Shown here piece after piece: positions 36,930 through 46,253 of a DNA stretch of 64,000 bases. Position numbers and translations under genes: made by a program. The stretch's first letter is position 1. Each line of letters begins with the position of its first letter. The notes under the pieces were generated by a model. That model did not search any database and was not told the DNA's origin. It saw nothing but the letters and a program-made list of their open reading frames with translations. The DNA comes from Paracoccus homiensis (lineage in GTDB: Bacteria; Pseudomonadota; Alphaproteobacteria; Rhodobacterales; Rhodobacteraceae): the NCBI RefSeq assembly GCF_900111675.1, contig NZ_FOHO01000003.1, forward strand, positions 310,001 through 374,000, given 5' to 3'.

Positions 36930-38887
36930 CGCGCCTGTCCCTGCGATTGCGGGTTTTGCTGATCTTTGCGGGCCTTGCGGGCGCGGGGGCGGTGCTTCTG
37001 GTTCTTGCGCTTCTGGTGATCGGGTCGGGCAGTTCCGATCCGCAGGCGCTGGACGCGCTTGTTCAGGGGGGGCTGATCGCGGGCTTTGGCGGGTTGGCGG
37101 CCGTCACGCTGGTCTGGTTCCTGTTCGACCGACATGTCGCCCGCCCGATCGAGGCGCTGGCAGGCGGGTTGCGCACGGGTCAGGCGCCCGATCCCGACGA
37201 CACGCGCTATCTGGCCGATCTGGGCCCTGCCGCCCGCGATGCCGCCGAGGCGCGGGCCCGTGCCGCCGAAGCCCTGGCCGAGGCGGTTGCCGAACATGCC
37301 GCCGAACTGACCCGCGAAAAGGCCACGCTGGAAGATATCCTGTCCGATTTCGGCGCCGGAGCCGTCATGGTCGATCCGCAGGGGCGGGTGGTGTTCTACA
37401 ACGCGTCGGCGGCGCGGCTTCTGCCCGGTCTGGCGCTGGATCGACAGCTGGATCGGCATCTTCTGCCGGGGGCGTTGCAGGCGGCGGTCGCACGGCTGAA
37501 CGCGGGGGTCGATGCGACCGATCTGATCTGCCTGACCCATGATGGGGCGCGGCTGTCGGGACGGATGCGGCAGTTGGACCAAGGCACCCTGCTGATCCTT
37601 CGGGATCACGCGCCCAACCGCCCCGCGCCGCGTCAGGCGTTGGAAAGCCTGCGGCGTCACGCCGCGACGCTGGTGCCCATGCTGGATGCGCTGGACGGGC
37701 CGATGCCCCCCGACCTGACCCGTGCGATCCGGGACGAAGGGCAGGGCCTGGCCCTGGCGACGCGGCACCTGACCGAGATCCTGCAATCCGATGCCATCGG
37801 CAGCCGCGCGTCGCTGCCCGAATTGCTGGCCGGCCTGCCGGTCAGGGGCGAACTGCCGCGCCTTTCGGTGATCTGCGAGGCGCAGGCGATGAATGCACTG
37901 CTGTCGCTGCTGGTCGATCGACTGGGCCGGACAGGGCATCCCCCGCGGCTGCGCATCATGCCGCAGGACAGTGCCGAGGCACATCTGCGCATCGAATGGC
38001 AGGGTGCGCCACTGGCGGTCGAGCAGCTGGACCATTGGCTGGATCAGGCGCCCGACCCGGAACAACCAGATCAAAGCGGCGCCGATATTCTGCAACGTCA
38101 CGGCACCGGTATCTGGCCCGAGGCGGATGACAAGGGTTGCGCGTTGATCCTGCCGCTGGGGCTTGCCAGCGGCGATGTGACCGGCGGCGGGCTGACCTAT
38201 GATTTCGCGCTGGCCAGCCGTGGCGCGGCCTCGTCGCGGCTGTCGGACCTGACCTGCGTGGTCTTTGACACGGAAACCACGGGCCTGTCCCCGACCGAAG
38301 ATCGCATCGTCCAGATCGCCGGCGTTCGCATCGCGCGTGGGCGGCTGACCGGCGAAAGCTTCGAGACGCTGGTCAATCCGGGACGTCCGATCCCGGTCCG
38401 TGCCACGCAAATCCATCACATCGACGATCGGATGGTGGCCGATGCTCCCGATCTGACCGCCGCCCTGACCGCGTTTCATCACTTTGCCGAGGATGCGATC
38501 CTGATCGCCCATAACGCGCCCTTCGACATGGGGCTGCTGCGCGCGGCGGCTGCCGAAACGGGGGCGCATTTCGACAATCGCGTGCTGGATACGGTGCTGT
38601 TGTCGGCGATGGTCTGGGGCGGGTCGGTGCCGCATACGCTGGACGCGCTTGGCGAACGGCTGGACATTCAGATTCCGCCCGAAGATCGCCACACGGCCAT
38701 GGGCGACACGCTGGCCACGGCCAAGGCGTTCCTGCGCCTGATCCCCGCGTTGTCGGCCAAGGGGATCGAGCGTTTCGAGGATGTCCAGTCAAACGCCCGC
38801 AGGTTTCGACGCATGATCGAGGATGCAAATCCGGATCAAAGCTCGATCTCGGGGGCGTCGGGGTCGCGGGGCACGGCGGGCGACTGA
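36923..38887 (+). CDS. Sensor-like scaffold fused to DnaQ-type 3'-5' exonuclease
   Basis: This 654-residue protein combines two TM helices (about 10-30 and 50-68), a HAMP-like linker and coiled coil, a PAS-like region (about 125-215) and a degenerate kinase-like region (225-420). It ends in an intact DEDDh exonuclease (about 440-615: FDTETTG, AHNAPFDMG and HTAMGDTLAT). No convincing H-box or ATP lid is visible. It starts at GTG 36923, overlapping the response regulator stop. It is probably a membrane-anchored nuclease under sensory control; its substrate is unknown. Confidence 0.8.
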   Translation: MLTRLSLRLRVLLIFAGLAGAGAVLLVLALLVIGSGSSDPQALDALVQGGLIAGFGGLAAVTLVWFLFDRHVARPIEALAGGLRTGQAPDPDDTRYLADLGPAARDAAEARARAAEALAEAVAEHAAELTREKATLEDILSDFGAGAVMVDPQGRVVFYNASAARLLPGLALDRQLDRHLLPGALQAAVARLNAGVDATDLICLTHDGARLSGRMRQLDQGTLLILRDHAPNRPAPRQALESLRRHAATLVPMLDALDGPMPPDLTRAIRDEGQGLALATRHLTEILQSDAIGSRASLPELLAGLPVRGELPRLSVICEAQAMNALLSLLVDRLGRTGHPPRLRIMPQDSAEAHLRIEWQGAPLAVEQLDHWLDQAPDPEQPDQSGADILQRHGTGIWPEADDKGCALILPLGLASGDVTGGGLTYDFALASRGAASSRLSDLTCVVFDTETTGLSPTEDRIVQIAGVRIARGRLTGESFETLVNPGRPIPVRATQIHHIDDRMVADAPDLTAALTAFHHFAEDAILIAHNAPFDMGLLRAAAAETGAHFDNRVLDTVLLSAMVWGGSVPHTLDALGERLDIQIPPEDRHTAMGDTLATAKAFLRLIPALSAKGIERFEDVQSNARRFRRMIEDANPDQSSISGASGSRGTAGD

Positions 38888-39276
38888 TCGTCATCGGGTG
38901 CCAGATCCAGCGGCGGGGGTGGTGGCGCGTCGGCGCGACGGCGGATGATGATGTCGCCATTGTCCAGCCTCTCGGGCGTCTGGTAATTGCGCAGATCATC
39001 TACCAATGCGGTCAGATCGCCCAGCATCGGTCCAAGGTTTGACAACGCGCCCGACATATCCTCGCCCAGACGATTCAGATCCGGCTGAACGTCGCGCATG
39101 AAATTGTCCAGAAGGATGCCGACTCCGCGACCGATCAGATCGCCCGGATCATCCTGTTCCAAGCCATCGGGGATCGGCCGATCGGCGGGCGGGGGCGTCC
39201 AGTCCTGCGCAGAGGCCAGCGGCGCGGACAGCGTCAGGATCAGGGCGGACAGGGTGAAAAGCATCCTCATGGTCAA
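38836..39276 (-). CDS. Secreted or periplasmic protein of unknown function
   Basis: This 146-residue protein has a signal peptide (MRMLFTLSALILTLSAPLASA), an amphipathic helical middle and a Pro/Asp-rich tail (PPPPPLDLAPDDD). No conserved catalytic motif is visible. Its 3' end overlaps the exonuclease gene by 52 bp on the opposite strand, which is unusually long for this window. An ATG at 39270 could be the start. Confidence 0.65.
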   Translation of the reverse strand: MTMRMLFTLSALILTLSAPLASAQDWTPPPADRPIPDGLEQDDPGDLIGRGVGILLDNFMRDVQPDLNRLGEDMSGALSNLGPMLGDLTALVDDLRNYQTPERLDNGDIIIRRRADAPPPPPLDLAPDDDQSPAVPRDPDAPEIEL

Positions 39277-39313
39277 AGGATGTGTCCGGGTGCCGTTTCC
39301 CGCAAGGGTTTTG

Positions 39314-40036
39314 TCAGTTGATCGCGGGTTTCTGATGCATGGCGCGAAATTTTTCCCATGCCTCGTTCAGGCGGCGGGTGCGGGCCTCGGCAAGGCGCAC
39401 GGCCTCGGGGGGAAGGCCGCGGGCGATGGCGCGGTCGGGATGCGCCTCGCGGATCAGGTCGCGCCAGCGCTTGCGCGCCTCGGGCAGGGGGGTGCCAAGC
39501 GGCACGCCCAGCACCTCGCAGGGGGGGCAGCCCGCCTTGGGATCGTGGCTGGCGCGGATCGCGGCGACGCGGGCCTGTGTCAGGCCGAAGATGCGCCCGA
39601 CTTCGTCGATAAAGGCTATTTCGGCTTCGTGCATGTCGCCATCGGCGACGGCGATGATGCACAGCCCCTCGACCACATCGGCAAGGACCGGATCACCCTG
39701 CGGGAACATGGCCGCGATGCGGCGGGCCCATGCGTCGAACCCTGCCACATCCTGTCGTGCCAGATCAAAGACCCGCGCCGCGTTCTTTTCCTCGGCGCGG
39801 GGGATGATGAACACCCGGCGAAAGGCCGCAACCTCGGATCGGTCCACGGTTCCGTCGGCCTTCGCCAGCTTGGCCCCCAGCGCAATCACCGCGATGGTGA
39901 AGGCGACAGAGCGTTCGGGCGGGGTCGCGCTGCGCTGACGGCCCAGAAGCGCGGCCATGCGGTCGCCGATACGCTGCCAGAAGCTGCGGGGCTTTGGCAG
40001 TTGCGGGCATCCGGGGCAGTCAGGGCGCGTATCCAT
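39314..40036 (-). CDS. DjlA-like J-domain protein with TerB-like domain
   Basis: This 240-residue protein has a central helical TerB/DjlA-like domain (about 40-165) and a C-terminal J domain with the HPD tripeptide in REAHPDRAIARG near residue 205. It would recruit DnaK to a substrate. A Cys pair CPGC near the N terminus may bind metal. The start ATG 40036 was chosen because upstream codons have no ribosome binding site. Confidence 0.82.
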   Translation of the reverse strand: MDTRPDCPGCPQLPKPRSFWQRIGDRMAALLGRQRSATPPERSVAFTIAVIALGAKLAKADGTVDRSEVAAFRRVFIIPRAEEKNAARVFDLARQDVAGFDAWARRIAAMFPQGDPVLADVVEGLCIIAVADGDMHEAEIAFIDEVGRIFGLTQARVAAIRASHDPKAGCPPCEVLGVPLGTPLPEARKRWRDLIREAHPDRAIARGLPPEAVRLAEARTRRLNEAWEKFRAMHQKPAIN

Positions 40037-40087
40037 GGACCCAAGGTAACGAGGTTTGCAGGGAACGAATAGGGGGTGCGACAACAG

Positions 40088-40125
40088 GTGACGGAAAGCT
40101 GAATGAATTGTCATTCAGCCGTCAC
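40088..40125. other. Near-perfect 15-bp hairpin between djlA-like gene and trpA
   Basis: The inner stem GCTGAATGA (40098-40106) pairs with TCATTCAGC (40111-40119) around ATTG. An outer stem GTGACG (40088-40093) pairs with CGTCAC (40120-40125), with a GAAA bulge. It lies in a 231-bp gap that holds no gene. No U tract is seen on either side, so it may be an operator or RNA element. Confidence 0.45.
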
Positions 40126-40267
40126 AATTGCCTGTCGTGGCAGGATATTTGTCCATCGACACAAGATCATGGAACGTCCCGCTTTTCCGCCCTGAATTTG
40201 CAACGCGACATTGTCCGCAAAGGAACGCGTGCCGCGTCCTTGGTACCGGATCCTCGGCGCGGGCCGG

Positions 40268-41065
40268 TTAGCCCCGATGCGCGCCCTCAGCAAGGCCGCG
40301 GACAAAATCCAGGATCTCGGGAACCGGGCGACCTTCACCGATCAGCTTGACGATGGCGCTGCCGACAACGCAGCCATCCGCGACCGAGGCGATCTGTTCG
40401 GCCGCATCCGGGGTCGAGATGCCAAAGCCCACGACCACCGGCAGATTGGCGGCGGCGCGAATGCGGGCGACTTCGGGGGCGACCTCGGCGGCATTGGCGG
40501 CGGGGCCGCCGGTGATGCCCGTCACGCTGACGTAATAGACGAAGCCGCTGGTATTGCGCACCACGGCAGGCAGGCGGCGATCATCGGTGGTCGGCGTTGC
40601 CAGCCGGATGAAGTTCAGTCCGGCCCTGGTGGCGGGAATGCACAATTCATCGTCCTCTTCGGGCGGCAGATCGACGATGATCAGACCGTCCACGCCTGCA
40701 TCCTTTGCATCGGCCAGAAACTGATCGACGCCGCCGGGCCGGGCATAGATCGGATTGTAATAGCCCATCAGGACGACCGGCGTGGTGTTGTCGGTCTTGC
40801 GGAATTCGCGCAGGATATCCAGCGTGCGGGTCACGCTGCCACCGCCGGCAAGCGCGCGTTGGCCCGCGGCCTGGATGGTGGGGCCATCGGCCATCGGATC
40901 GGTAAAGGGCATGCCCAGTTCGATGATGTCGACGCCCGCCTCGGGCAGACCCTGCATGATCTGCAGGGCGGTCGCGTCGTCGGGGTCGGACGCCATCATA
41001 TAGGCCACGAAAGCCTTTTTCTGCTGCTTTTGAAGCCGCGCGAAGGTGTCGTCGATCCGCGTCAT
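40268..41065 (-). CDS. trpA: Tryptophan synthase alpha chain
   Basis: TrpA cleaves indole-3-glycerol phosphate to indole and glyceraldehyde 3-phosphate in the TrpAB complex. The 265-residue TIM barrel has the catalytic Glu in [15 protein letters not shown] near residue 50 and the phosphate-binding GFGIST and GSAIV segments. The start ATG 41065 follows GGAGGCG. trpB is not next to it in this window. Confidence 0.95.
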   Translation of the reverse strand: MTRIDDTFARLQKQQKKAFVAYMMASDPDDATALQIMQGLPEAGVDIIELGMPFTDPMADGPTIQAAGQRALAGGGSVTRTLDILREFRKTDNTTPVVLMGYYNPIYARPGGVDQFLADAKDAGVDGLIIVDLPPEEDDELCIPATRAGLNFIRLATPTTDDRRLPAVVRNTSGFVYYVSVTGITGGPAANAAEVAPEVARIRAAANLPVVVGFGISTPDAAEQIASVADGCVVGSAIVKLIGEGRPVPEILDFVRGLAEGAHRG

Positions 41066-41197
41066 ATCGCCTCCGGGTCTGTGTTCGGGCCTGTCTGGCG
41101 CAACTGTGTCCCGCGTGCAAGCCCGATGATGGCCCAAGGCTGGACTTGGGGCGGTCGGGGCCCTAGAAGGCGCGCAAGATTAGGAAAGGTTGCACCG

Positions 41198-42295
41198 ATG
41201 GGCTTTCGTATGGGGATCGTGGGGCTGCCGAATGTCGGCAAATCCACGCTGTTCAACGCGCTGACCAAGACCGCTGCCGCACAGGCCGCGAACTTCCCCT
41301 TTTGCACGATCGAGCCGAATGTCGGCGAGGTCGCTGTCCCCGATCCGCGTCTGGATCGGCTGGCCGGCATTGCGGGCAGCAAACAGATCATCCCGACCCG
41401 GATCACTTTCGTGGATATCGCGGGTCTGGTGAAGGGCGCCAGCAAGGGCGAGGGGCTGGGTAACCAGTTTCTGGCCAATATCCGCGAAGTGGATGCCATC
41501 GCGCATGTGCTGCGCTGCTTCGAGGATGGCGACGTGACTCATGTCGAAGGGCGCGTCGATCCGCTGGCCGACGCCGAGGTGATCGAGACCGAGTTGATGA
41601 TCGCGGACATGGAATCGATCGAGCGTCGTCTGGCCAACCTGACCCGCAAGCTGAAGGGCGGCGACAAGGAAGCCGTCGAACAGGAAGGCCTGCTGAAACG
41701 CGCCCTTGCCGCGCTGGAAAACGGTCAGCCCGCTCGCACAGTTGAAATCGCCGAGGATGAGCAGAAGGCATGGAACATGCTGCAACTGCTGACCTCGAAA
41801 CCGGTACTGTATGTCTGCAACGTGGCCGAAGACGAGGCTGCCAAGGGCAATGCCCTGTCCGACAAGGTTGCGGACATGGCCAGAGCGCAGGGCGCGGGCC
41901 ATGTCGTCATCTCGGCCAAGATCGAGGAAGAGATCAGCCAGCTTGACGCCGAAGAGGCCGAGATGTTCCTGGGCGAGATGGGACTGGACGAAGCCGGTCT
42001 GGATCGCCTGATCCGTGCGGGCTACGACCTGCTGGGCCTGCAGACCTATTTCACCGTCGGCCCCAAGGAAGCCCGCGCCTGGACCATCCGCAAGGGCACG
42101 CTGGCCCCGCAGGCGGCAGGGGTCATCCATGGCGATTTCGAAAAGGGCTTCATCCGCTCGGAAACCATCGCCTATGACGATTATATCGCCGGCAATGGCG
42201 AGGCGGGCGCCCGCGATGCGGGCAAGCTGCGCGTCGAGGGCAAAAGCTATGAGGTGAAGGACGGCGACGTCCTGCACTTCCTGTTCAACGCGTGA
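41198..42295 (+). CDS. ychF: Redox-regulated ATPase YchF
   Basis: This 365-residue Obg-family P-loop ATPase binds ribosomes and affects stress responses. It begins [19 protein letters not shown], with the P loop at residues 9-16 and [19 protein letters not shown] as the G3 region. A TGS-like C terminus follows. The start ATG 41198 is well supported; an open frame extends far upstream but has no protein-like content. The stop overlaps the convergent chaC gene by 11 bp. Confidence 0.95.
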   Translation: MGFRMGIVGLPNVGKSTLFNALTKTAAAQAANFPFCTIEPNVGEVAVPDPRLDRLAGIAGSKQIIPTRITFVDIAGLVKGASKGEGLGNQFLANIREVDAIAHVLRCFEDGDVTHVEGRVDPLADAEVIETELMIADMESIERRLANLTRKLKGGDKEAVEQEGLLKRALAALENGQPARTVEIAEDEQKAWNMLQLLTSKPVLYVCNVAEDEAAKGNALSDKVADMARAQGAGHVVISAKIEEEISQLDAEEAEMFLGEMGLDEAGLDRLIRAGYDLLGLQTYFTVGPKEARAWTIRKGTLAPQAAGVIHGDFEKGFIRSETIAYDDYIAGNGEAGARDAGKLRVEGKSYEVKDGDVLHFLFNA

Positions 42296-43019
42296 CCTGC
42301 CCGTCGCGCAGCGCGGCGATCTGATCGGCGACCAGTTCCTGTAAACGCCACAGGTTCCGGTCGTTGATCCCGGCCTGCCGCAGGTGCAGGACGGTGTTGT
42401 ACAGGTATTCGGCGCATGATCCGGCGGGGCCACAGGCCCGTGCCAGAACATGCGCCACCTCGTCCAGGGTTTCCTCGGACCCGGTCTTTTCGGGCGGGGT
42501 TCCGGCCCAGAAGACCAGCGCACGGGTCTTTCCCGCCGATGTATGCAGATCCATCCAGCGCAGCATATCGACATTCTCGCGATAGCGGATCTCGCGCAGG
42601 ACCACCCGGCGCAGTTGGCCGATGCGGTCCTGATCGGGCAGCCGATAGATTACCCCGTCGCAACGCCCGCCGCGTTTCAGCGCCATCATCAGGCCATGCT
42701 GCCGGGGCGAGCCGCGCCACCTGTTCATGCGCAGGGTAAAGGCGCGGTGCCAGCCAAAGGCGGTCGCACGCCGCTGTTCGACCGCCTCGTGATCCGGTTT
42801 CCAGATCAGCGAGCCATAGGCAAAGATCCACAGATGCCCGCCGCCGCATTCGCGGTCCAGACGCCGTGCCAGTTTGTCCAGATCCTGATCGCTTAGCGGT
42901 GTCAGGCCGGGTTCGTCGCCCAGATCGGGTTCGGGGCGCATGGTCTGGCGGACCAGTTCGGGCGTCAGCGCCATCTGCGTGTCATGGGTTATGGTGCTGT
43001 GTTCGTTCATGATCGACAT
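42285..43019 (-). CDS. Gamma-glutamylcyclotransferase, ChaC type
   Basis: This 244-residue enzyme would degrade glutathione to 5-oxoproline and Cys-Gly. It has the nucleophile-pocket motif FAYGSLIW near residue 67 and a catalytic Glu in VLREIRYRE near residue 140. An in-frame ATG at 43010 could be the true start. It overlaps the 3' end of ychF by 11 bp. Confidence 0.88.
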   Translation of the reverse strand: MSIMNEHSTITHDTQMALTPELVRQTMRPEPDLGDEPGLTPLSDQDLDKLARRLDRECGGGHLWIFAYGSLIWKPDHEAVEQRRATAFGWHRAFTLRMNRWRGSPRQHGLMMALKRGGRCDGVIYRLPDQDRIGQLRRVVLREIRYRENVDMLRWMDLHTSAGKTRALVFWAGTPPEKTGSEETLDEVAHVLARACGPAGSCAEYLYNTVLHLRQAGINDRNLWRLQELVADQIAALRDGQVTR

Positions 43020-43156
43020 GTCGTCCCTGGCTTGGCCCCCAATGTAGGGGTTTCAGCCATCGCTGCCACCCGGTGATCTATGCAAATACGGGAACCCTGC
43101 TGCACGCTGATCGTTGAGGCCACAGAAACAGCGTAGATACGCGGAGGAGCAAGACA

Positions 43157-43225
43157 ATGAACAGCATCATCTATCTGGTCGGCCTTGTGGTCATCGTTCT
43201 GGCGATCGTCGGCTTCGTGCTGTGA
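43157..43225 (+). CDS. 22-residue single-TM small membrane protein
   Basis: The short frame begins at ATG 43157, eight bases after a strong GGAGGAG, and ends at TGA 43225. It encodes a 22-residue peptide that is almost entirely one hydrophobic helix (IIYLVGLVVIVLAIVGFVL). A bidirectional terminator follows 28 bp later. Similar short hydrophobic peptides are common in Rhodobacterales and Rhizobiales. Function is unknown. The good ribosome binding site, helix and terminator support a real gene. Confidence 0.6.
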   Translation: MNSIIYLVGLVVIVLAIVGFVL

Positions 43226-43252
43226 TCGCGCCCTGATCGGCACCGACATGAA

Positions 43253-43285
43253 AACACCCGCCACATCGCTGTGGCGGGTGTTCTT
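43253..43285. terminator. Bidirectional intrinsic terminator
   Basis: A perfect 13-bp stem (43253-43265 with 43270-43282) encloses TCGC. T residues follow on the plus strand (TTCTT) and on the minus strand (TTTT from 43254-43251). It ends the small-protein transcript from one side and the TRAP operon from the other. Confidence 0.85.
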
Positions 43286-43305
43286 GTCTGAAAGACGCGC
43301 GGGCG

Positions 43306-44622
43306 TCAGTACATCGCAATGCCGGGGAACAGGATCAGCATCGCCACGGCCAGGATCTGCAGCATGATGAAGGGCAACAGGCTGCGGAAGATCTCGCCCA
43401 GGGATATGTCGGGCGGCGTCACCGATTTCAGGTAGAAGGCGGCAGGCCCGAATGGCGGCGACAGGAAGCTGACCTGCATGTTCATCGCGAACAGCACGCC
43501 GAACCAGACCGGATCGTAGCCAAGATCGATCACGATGGGCACGAAGATCGGCATGGTCAGCAACGCGATCCCGACCCAGTCAAGGAACATGCCCAGCACG
43601 AACAGGATCGCCATCATGAACAGGATGATGATGATCGGCGTGTCGCTGATGCCGGTGATCAGTTCGGACACGAACTTGATGCCGCCCATCAGGTTGAAGA
43701 CACCCACCAGAGCCGATGCACCGATGCCGATCCAGACGATCATGCCGACCGTCTGCAAGGTCTGCATCGCCGCGCCGCGCAGCAGTGACCAGCTGAATTC
43801 CCCCCGCAGAATGGTCGACAGCATCACGCCCGCAACGCCCACGGCACTGGCCTCGGTCACCGAGGCGATGCCGCCATAGATCGAGCCAAGGACCATGATC
43901 ACCACCAGAATGGGCAGGAACAGCCCCTTCAGCAGCCGCAGCTTTTCGGCCGCCGGGACCGGTTCGCGCACCGGATCGGGCACCGCGCCCGGCGTCAGAT
44001 AGGCGCGGGCCAGAATATAGCCGACATATAGCAGCGCCAGCATGAAACCCGGCACGAAGGCCGCGGTGAACAGCTCGCCGATCGAGACATTGGCAGTCAG
44101 GCCATAGATGATCAGCACGATCGAGGGCGGAACCATCGTGCCCAGACTGCCGCCCGCGCAGACGACACCGATCGCCAGACGGCGGTCATAGCCCTGACGC
44201 AGCATCTGGGGCAGGGCGATCAGGCCCAGCAACACGACCTCGCCGCCGATGATGCCCGACATCGCGGCCAGAACCACCGCCACGAAGATCGTCTGCACCG
44301 CAACGCCGCCGCGGATGCGGCCGCCGATCAGGCGCATCGCCTCGAACAGGTCGCGGGCAATGCCCGAACGGTCCAGGATCGCCGCCATCAGCACGAACAT
44401 CGGAACCGAGACAAAGACAAAGCTGCTGACGAAGGAATAGACGCGGCTGGTGATCAGCGGCACCACGTTCGGACCGAACCACCCCAGCGCGAAGATCAGG
44501 GTGACCAGCAATGTCACGAAGGCCAGCGGAATGCCCGTGACCAGCAACAGCAGCAGCAGGGCGAACAACAGACCGGTGCCGGCCTCGATCCCCATGGATT
44601 GCAGAGAACCGAAAAACTCCAT
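43306..44622 (-). CDS. dctM: TRAP transporter large permease DctM
   Basis: This 438-residue DctM-type permease has about 12 TM helices and is the ion-coupled transport subunit. Hydrophobic segments such as GLLFALLLLLLVTGIPLAFVT lead the protein. The start ATG 44622 overlaps the dctQ stop as ATGA. With gntK upstream, the substrate is probably gluconate or a related sugar acid. Confidence 0.92.
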   Translation of the reverse strand: MEFFGSLQSMGIEAGTGLLFALLLLLLVTGIPLAFVTLLVTLIFALGWFGPNVVPLITSRVYSFVSSFVFVSVPMFVLMAAILDRSGIARDLFEAMRLIGGRIRGGVAVQTIFVAVVLAAMSGIIGGEVVLLGLIALPQMLRQGYDRRLAIGVVCAGGSLGTMVPPSIVLIIYGLTANVSIGELFTAAFVPGFMLALLYVGYILARAYLTPGAVPDPVREPVPAAEKLRLLKGLFLPILVVIMVLGSIYGGIASVTEASAVGVAGVMLSTILRGEFSWSLLRGAAMQTLQTVGMIVWIGIGASALVGVFNLMGGIKFVSELITGISDTPIIIILFMMAILFVLGMFLDWVGIALLTMPIFVPIVIDLGYDPVWFGVLFAMNMQVSFLSPPFGPAAFYLKSVTPPDISLGEIFRSLLPFIMLQILAVAMLILFPGIAMY

Positions 44623-45167
44623 CAGCGGCGCCCCTTGGCATAATTGATTGCAAGGATCAGGAACTGGATCGCCAGCAACCCCAGCGCGACCATCAGCAGG
44701 ATCTTCAGCAGACCCGGATAGGCGGGGTTCCACGCACTGCCCGAGGTTTCAAGGTGAAAGCTGCCATCCGGGCGCCATGCCGCACGCTGCACCATCAGCC
44801 ATGCGGCCCAGGCGAAGGCGGCGGATGACAGCGCGCACACCGCCGAGATCACGATGTCGAACACCCGACGCAGCCCGGCGGGAAGATAGTCATAGACCAG
44901 CACAACCCGGATATGCCGATCGCGCGAGGCGCACAGCAGCCCGCCAAAGATGAAGGCGATGGCGCACAGGAACACCGTCGTTTCATGCGCCCAGATCGTG
45001 GGCGCGGCGAACACGTAGCGCAGCACGACCTCTTGGATCAGGATCGCCATGGCCGCCACGATGCCCATCGCGGGCAGGATTGCGACGCGATCCACCAGCC
45101 GCCCGAAGGCGCCTGCCTCGGGGATGGCCGTGTGTTCTTCGCGCACGACCTCTTCTTCATCTGTCAT
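44622..45167 (-). CDS. dctQ: TRAP transporter small permease DctQ
   Basis: This 181-residue protein with four TM helices is the small membrane subunit of the TRAP transporter. A charged N terminus (MTDEEEVVREEH) precedes helices at about 30-50, 62-82, 100-122 and 150-172. It overlaps dctM by 4 bp and lies 60 bp downstream of dctP. Confidence 0.92.
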   Translation of the reverse strand: MTDEEEVVREEHTAIPEAGAFGRLVDRVAILPAMGIVAAMAILIQEVVLRYVFAAPTIWAHETTVFLCAIAFIFGGLLCASRDRHIRVVLVYDYLPAGLRRVFDIVISAVCALSSAAFAWAAWLMVQRAAWRPDGSFHLETSGSAWNPAYPGLLKILLMVALGLLAIQFLILAINYAKGRR

Positions 45168-45227
45168 TGGATATGTCCTCTCGGATCGTGGCGGGCGGCA
45201 TTGGCTGCCACCCGCCTTGGGTGCGCC

Positions 45228-46253
45228 TTACTGCGACACCAGACCTTTTTCGGTCAGATAGGCGGTCAGCGTATCATAGACCTTCTGTGCATTGGGCGAT
45301 TGCGCGGCAACTTTTTCCCATTCGCCCTGTGCGATGGTGCGGAATTTCGCGCGTTCGTCGGCCGACCAGTCATGGACGGTGATCTCGCCGCCTTCCTTGG
45401 CTTCGGCGACGGCCTTTTCATCGGCTTCGGCCAGTGCCGCGATCTGACGCTGTGCGAAATCCTTGACCGACTGGGTCAGGACCGCCTGCAGATCTTCGGG
45501 CAGGTCATCCCATTTGGTCTTGTTCATCGAGATCTCGACCAGCGGCAGCGAGTGGAAACCCGGATAGACGGGGTGCTGGGCCACGTCGTTCAGGCCCTGC
45601 GCCTGATTGGTCGAAAAGACCGAATAGTCGGCAGCGTCGATGACTTTCTTGTCCAGCGAGGTAAAGACTTCGGAACCGGGCAGGTTCACGGGCGATGCGC
45701 CGGCTGCGGCAAAGACCGACTGAACCAGACCTTCGGGCGCGCGCATTTTCAGACCCTGAAGATCGGCCACACCTTCCAAGGGCTTGGCGCTGACAAAGGC
45801 TTCCAGACCGGGGGTCGTCGCGCCGATGAATTGCAGACCGTAGGGATTCTCGATCTCGTTCAGCAGTTCGGCCCCGCCGCCATTATCGACGAAATCCAGC
45901 ATCTGCTGGGGGTCGGACCAGGCGCCGACCGGGTTGCCCATCAGGCCAAAGGCCGGGTCCTTGCCCGCGAAATAGGAGAGGTCGGTGATGTGGCCATCCA
46001 GAATGCCGGTCGCGATGGCGTCCTGGGTTTCGTTATGTGCGACGATGGATTCCACCGGCAGCAGGTCGATGGCGATGCGGCCTTCCGACTTCTCGGCGAC
46101 ATCGGCGGCCCAGGTCTTCTGCAACTCGAAGTTGGGGTTGCCTGCGGGGTCCGAGGACTGGAACTTGAACTCGTAATCGGCGGCGAAGGCCGGTGCGGCC
46201 AGTGCGAACGCGGCGGTCGCGGCCATCAAGGTCCGGCGGGTCAGGTTGGTCAT
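45228..46253 (-). CDS. dctP: TRAP transporter solute-binding protein DctP
   Basis: This 341-residue periplasmic binding protein delivers the solute to DctQM. A twin-arginine-like leader (NLTRRTLMAATAAFALAAPAFAA) lies at residues 3-25, followed by the DctP domain. The start ATG 46253 overlaps the gntK stop as ATGA and follows AGGAGGAAAG. Confidence 0.92.
   Translation of the reverse strand: MTNLTRRTLMAATAAFALAAPAFAADYEFKFQSSDPAGNPNFELQKTWAADVAEKSEGRIAIDLLPVESIVAHNETQDAIATGILDGHITDLSYFAGKDPAFGLMGNPVGAWSDPQQMLDFVDNGGGAELLNEIENPYGLQFIGATTPGLEAFVSAKPLEGVADLQGLKMRAPEGLVQSVFAAAGASPVNLPGSEVFTSLDKKVIDAADYSVFSTNQAQGLNDVAQHPVYPGFHSLPLVEISMNKTKWDDLPEDLQAVLTQSVKDFAQRQIAALAEADEKAVAEAKEGGEITVHDWSADERAKFRTIAQGEWEKVAAQSPNAQKVYDTLTAYLTEKGLVSQ

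Noticed and set aside
40211..41197. An N-terminal extension of ychF of about 330 codons
   Set aside because: The extension is antisense to trpA and has no protein-like content. YchF homologues start at the [16 protein letters not shown] segment.
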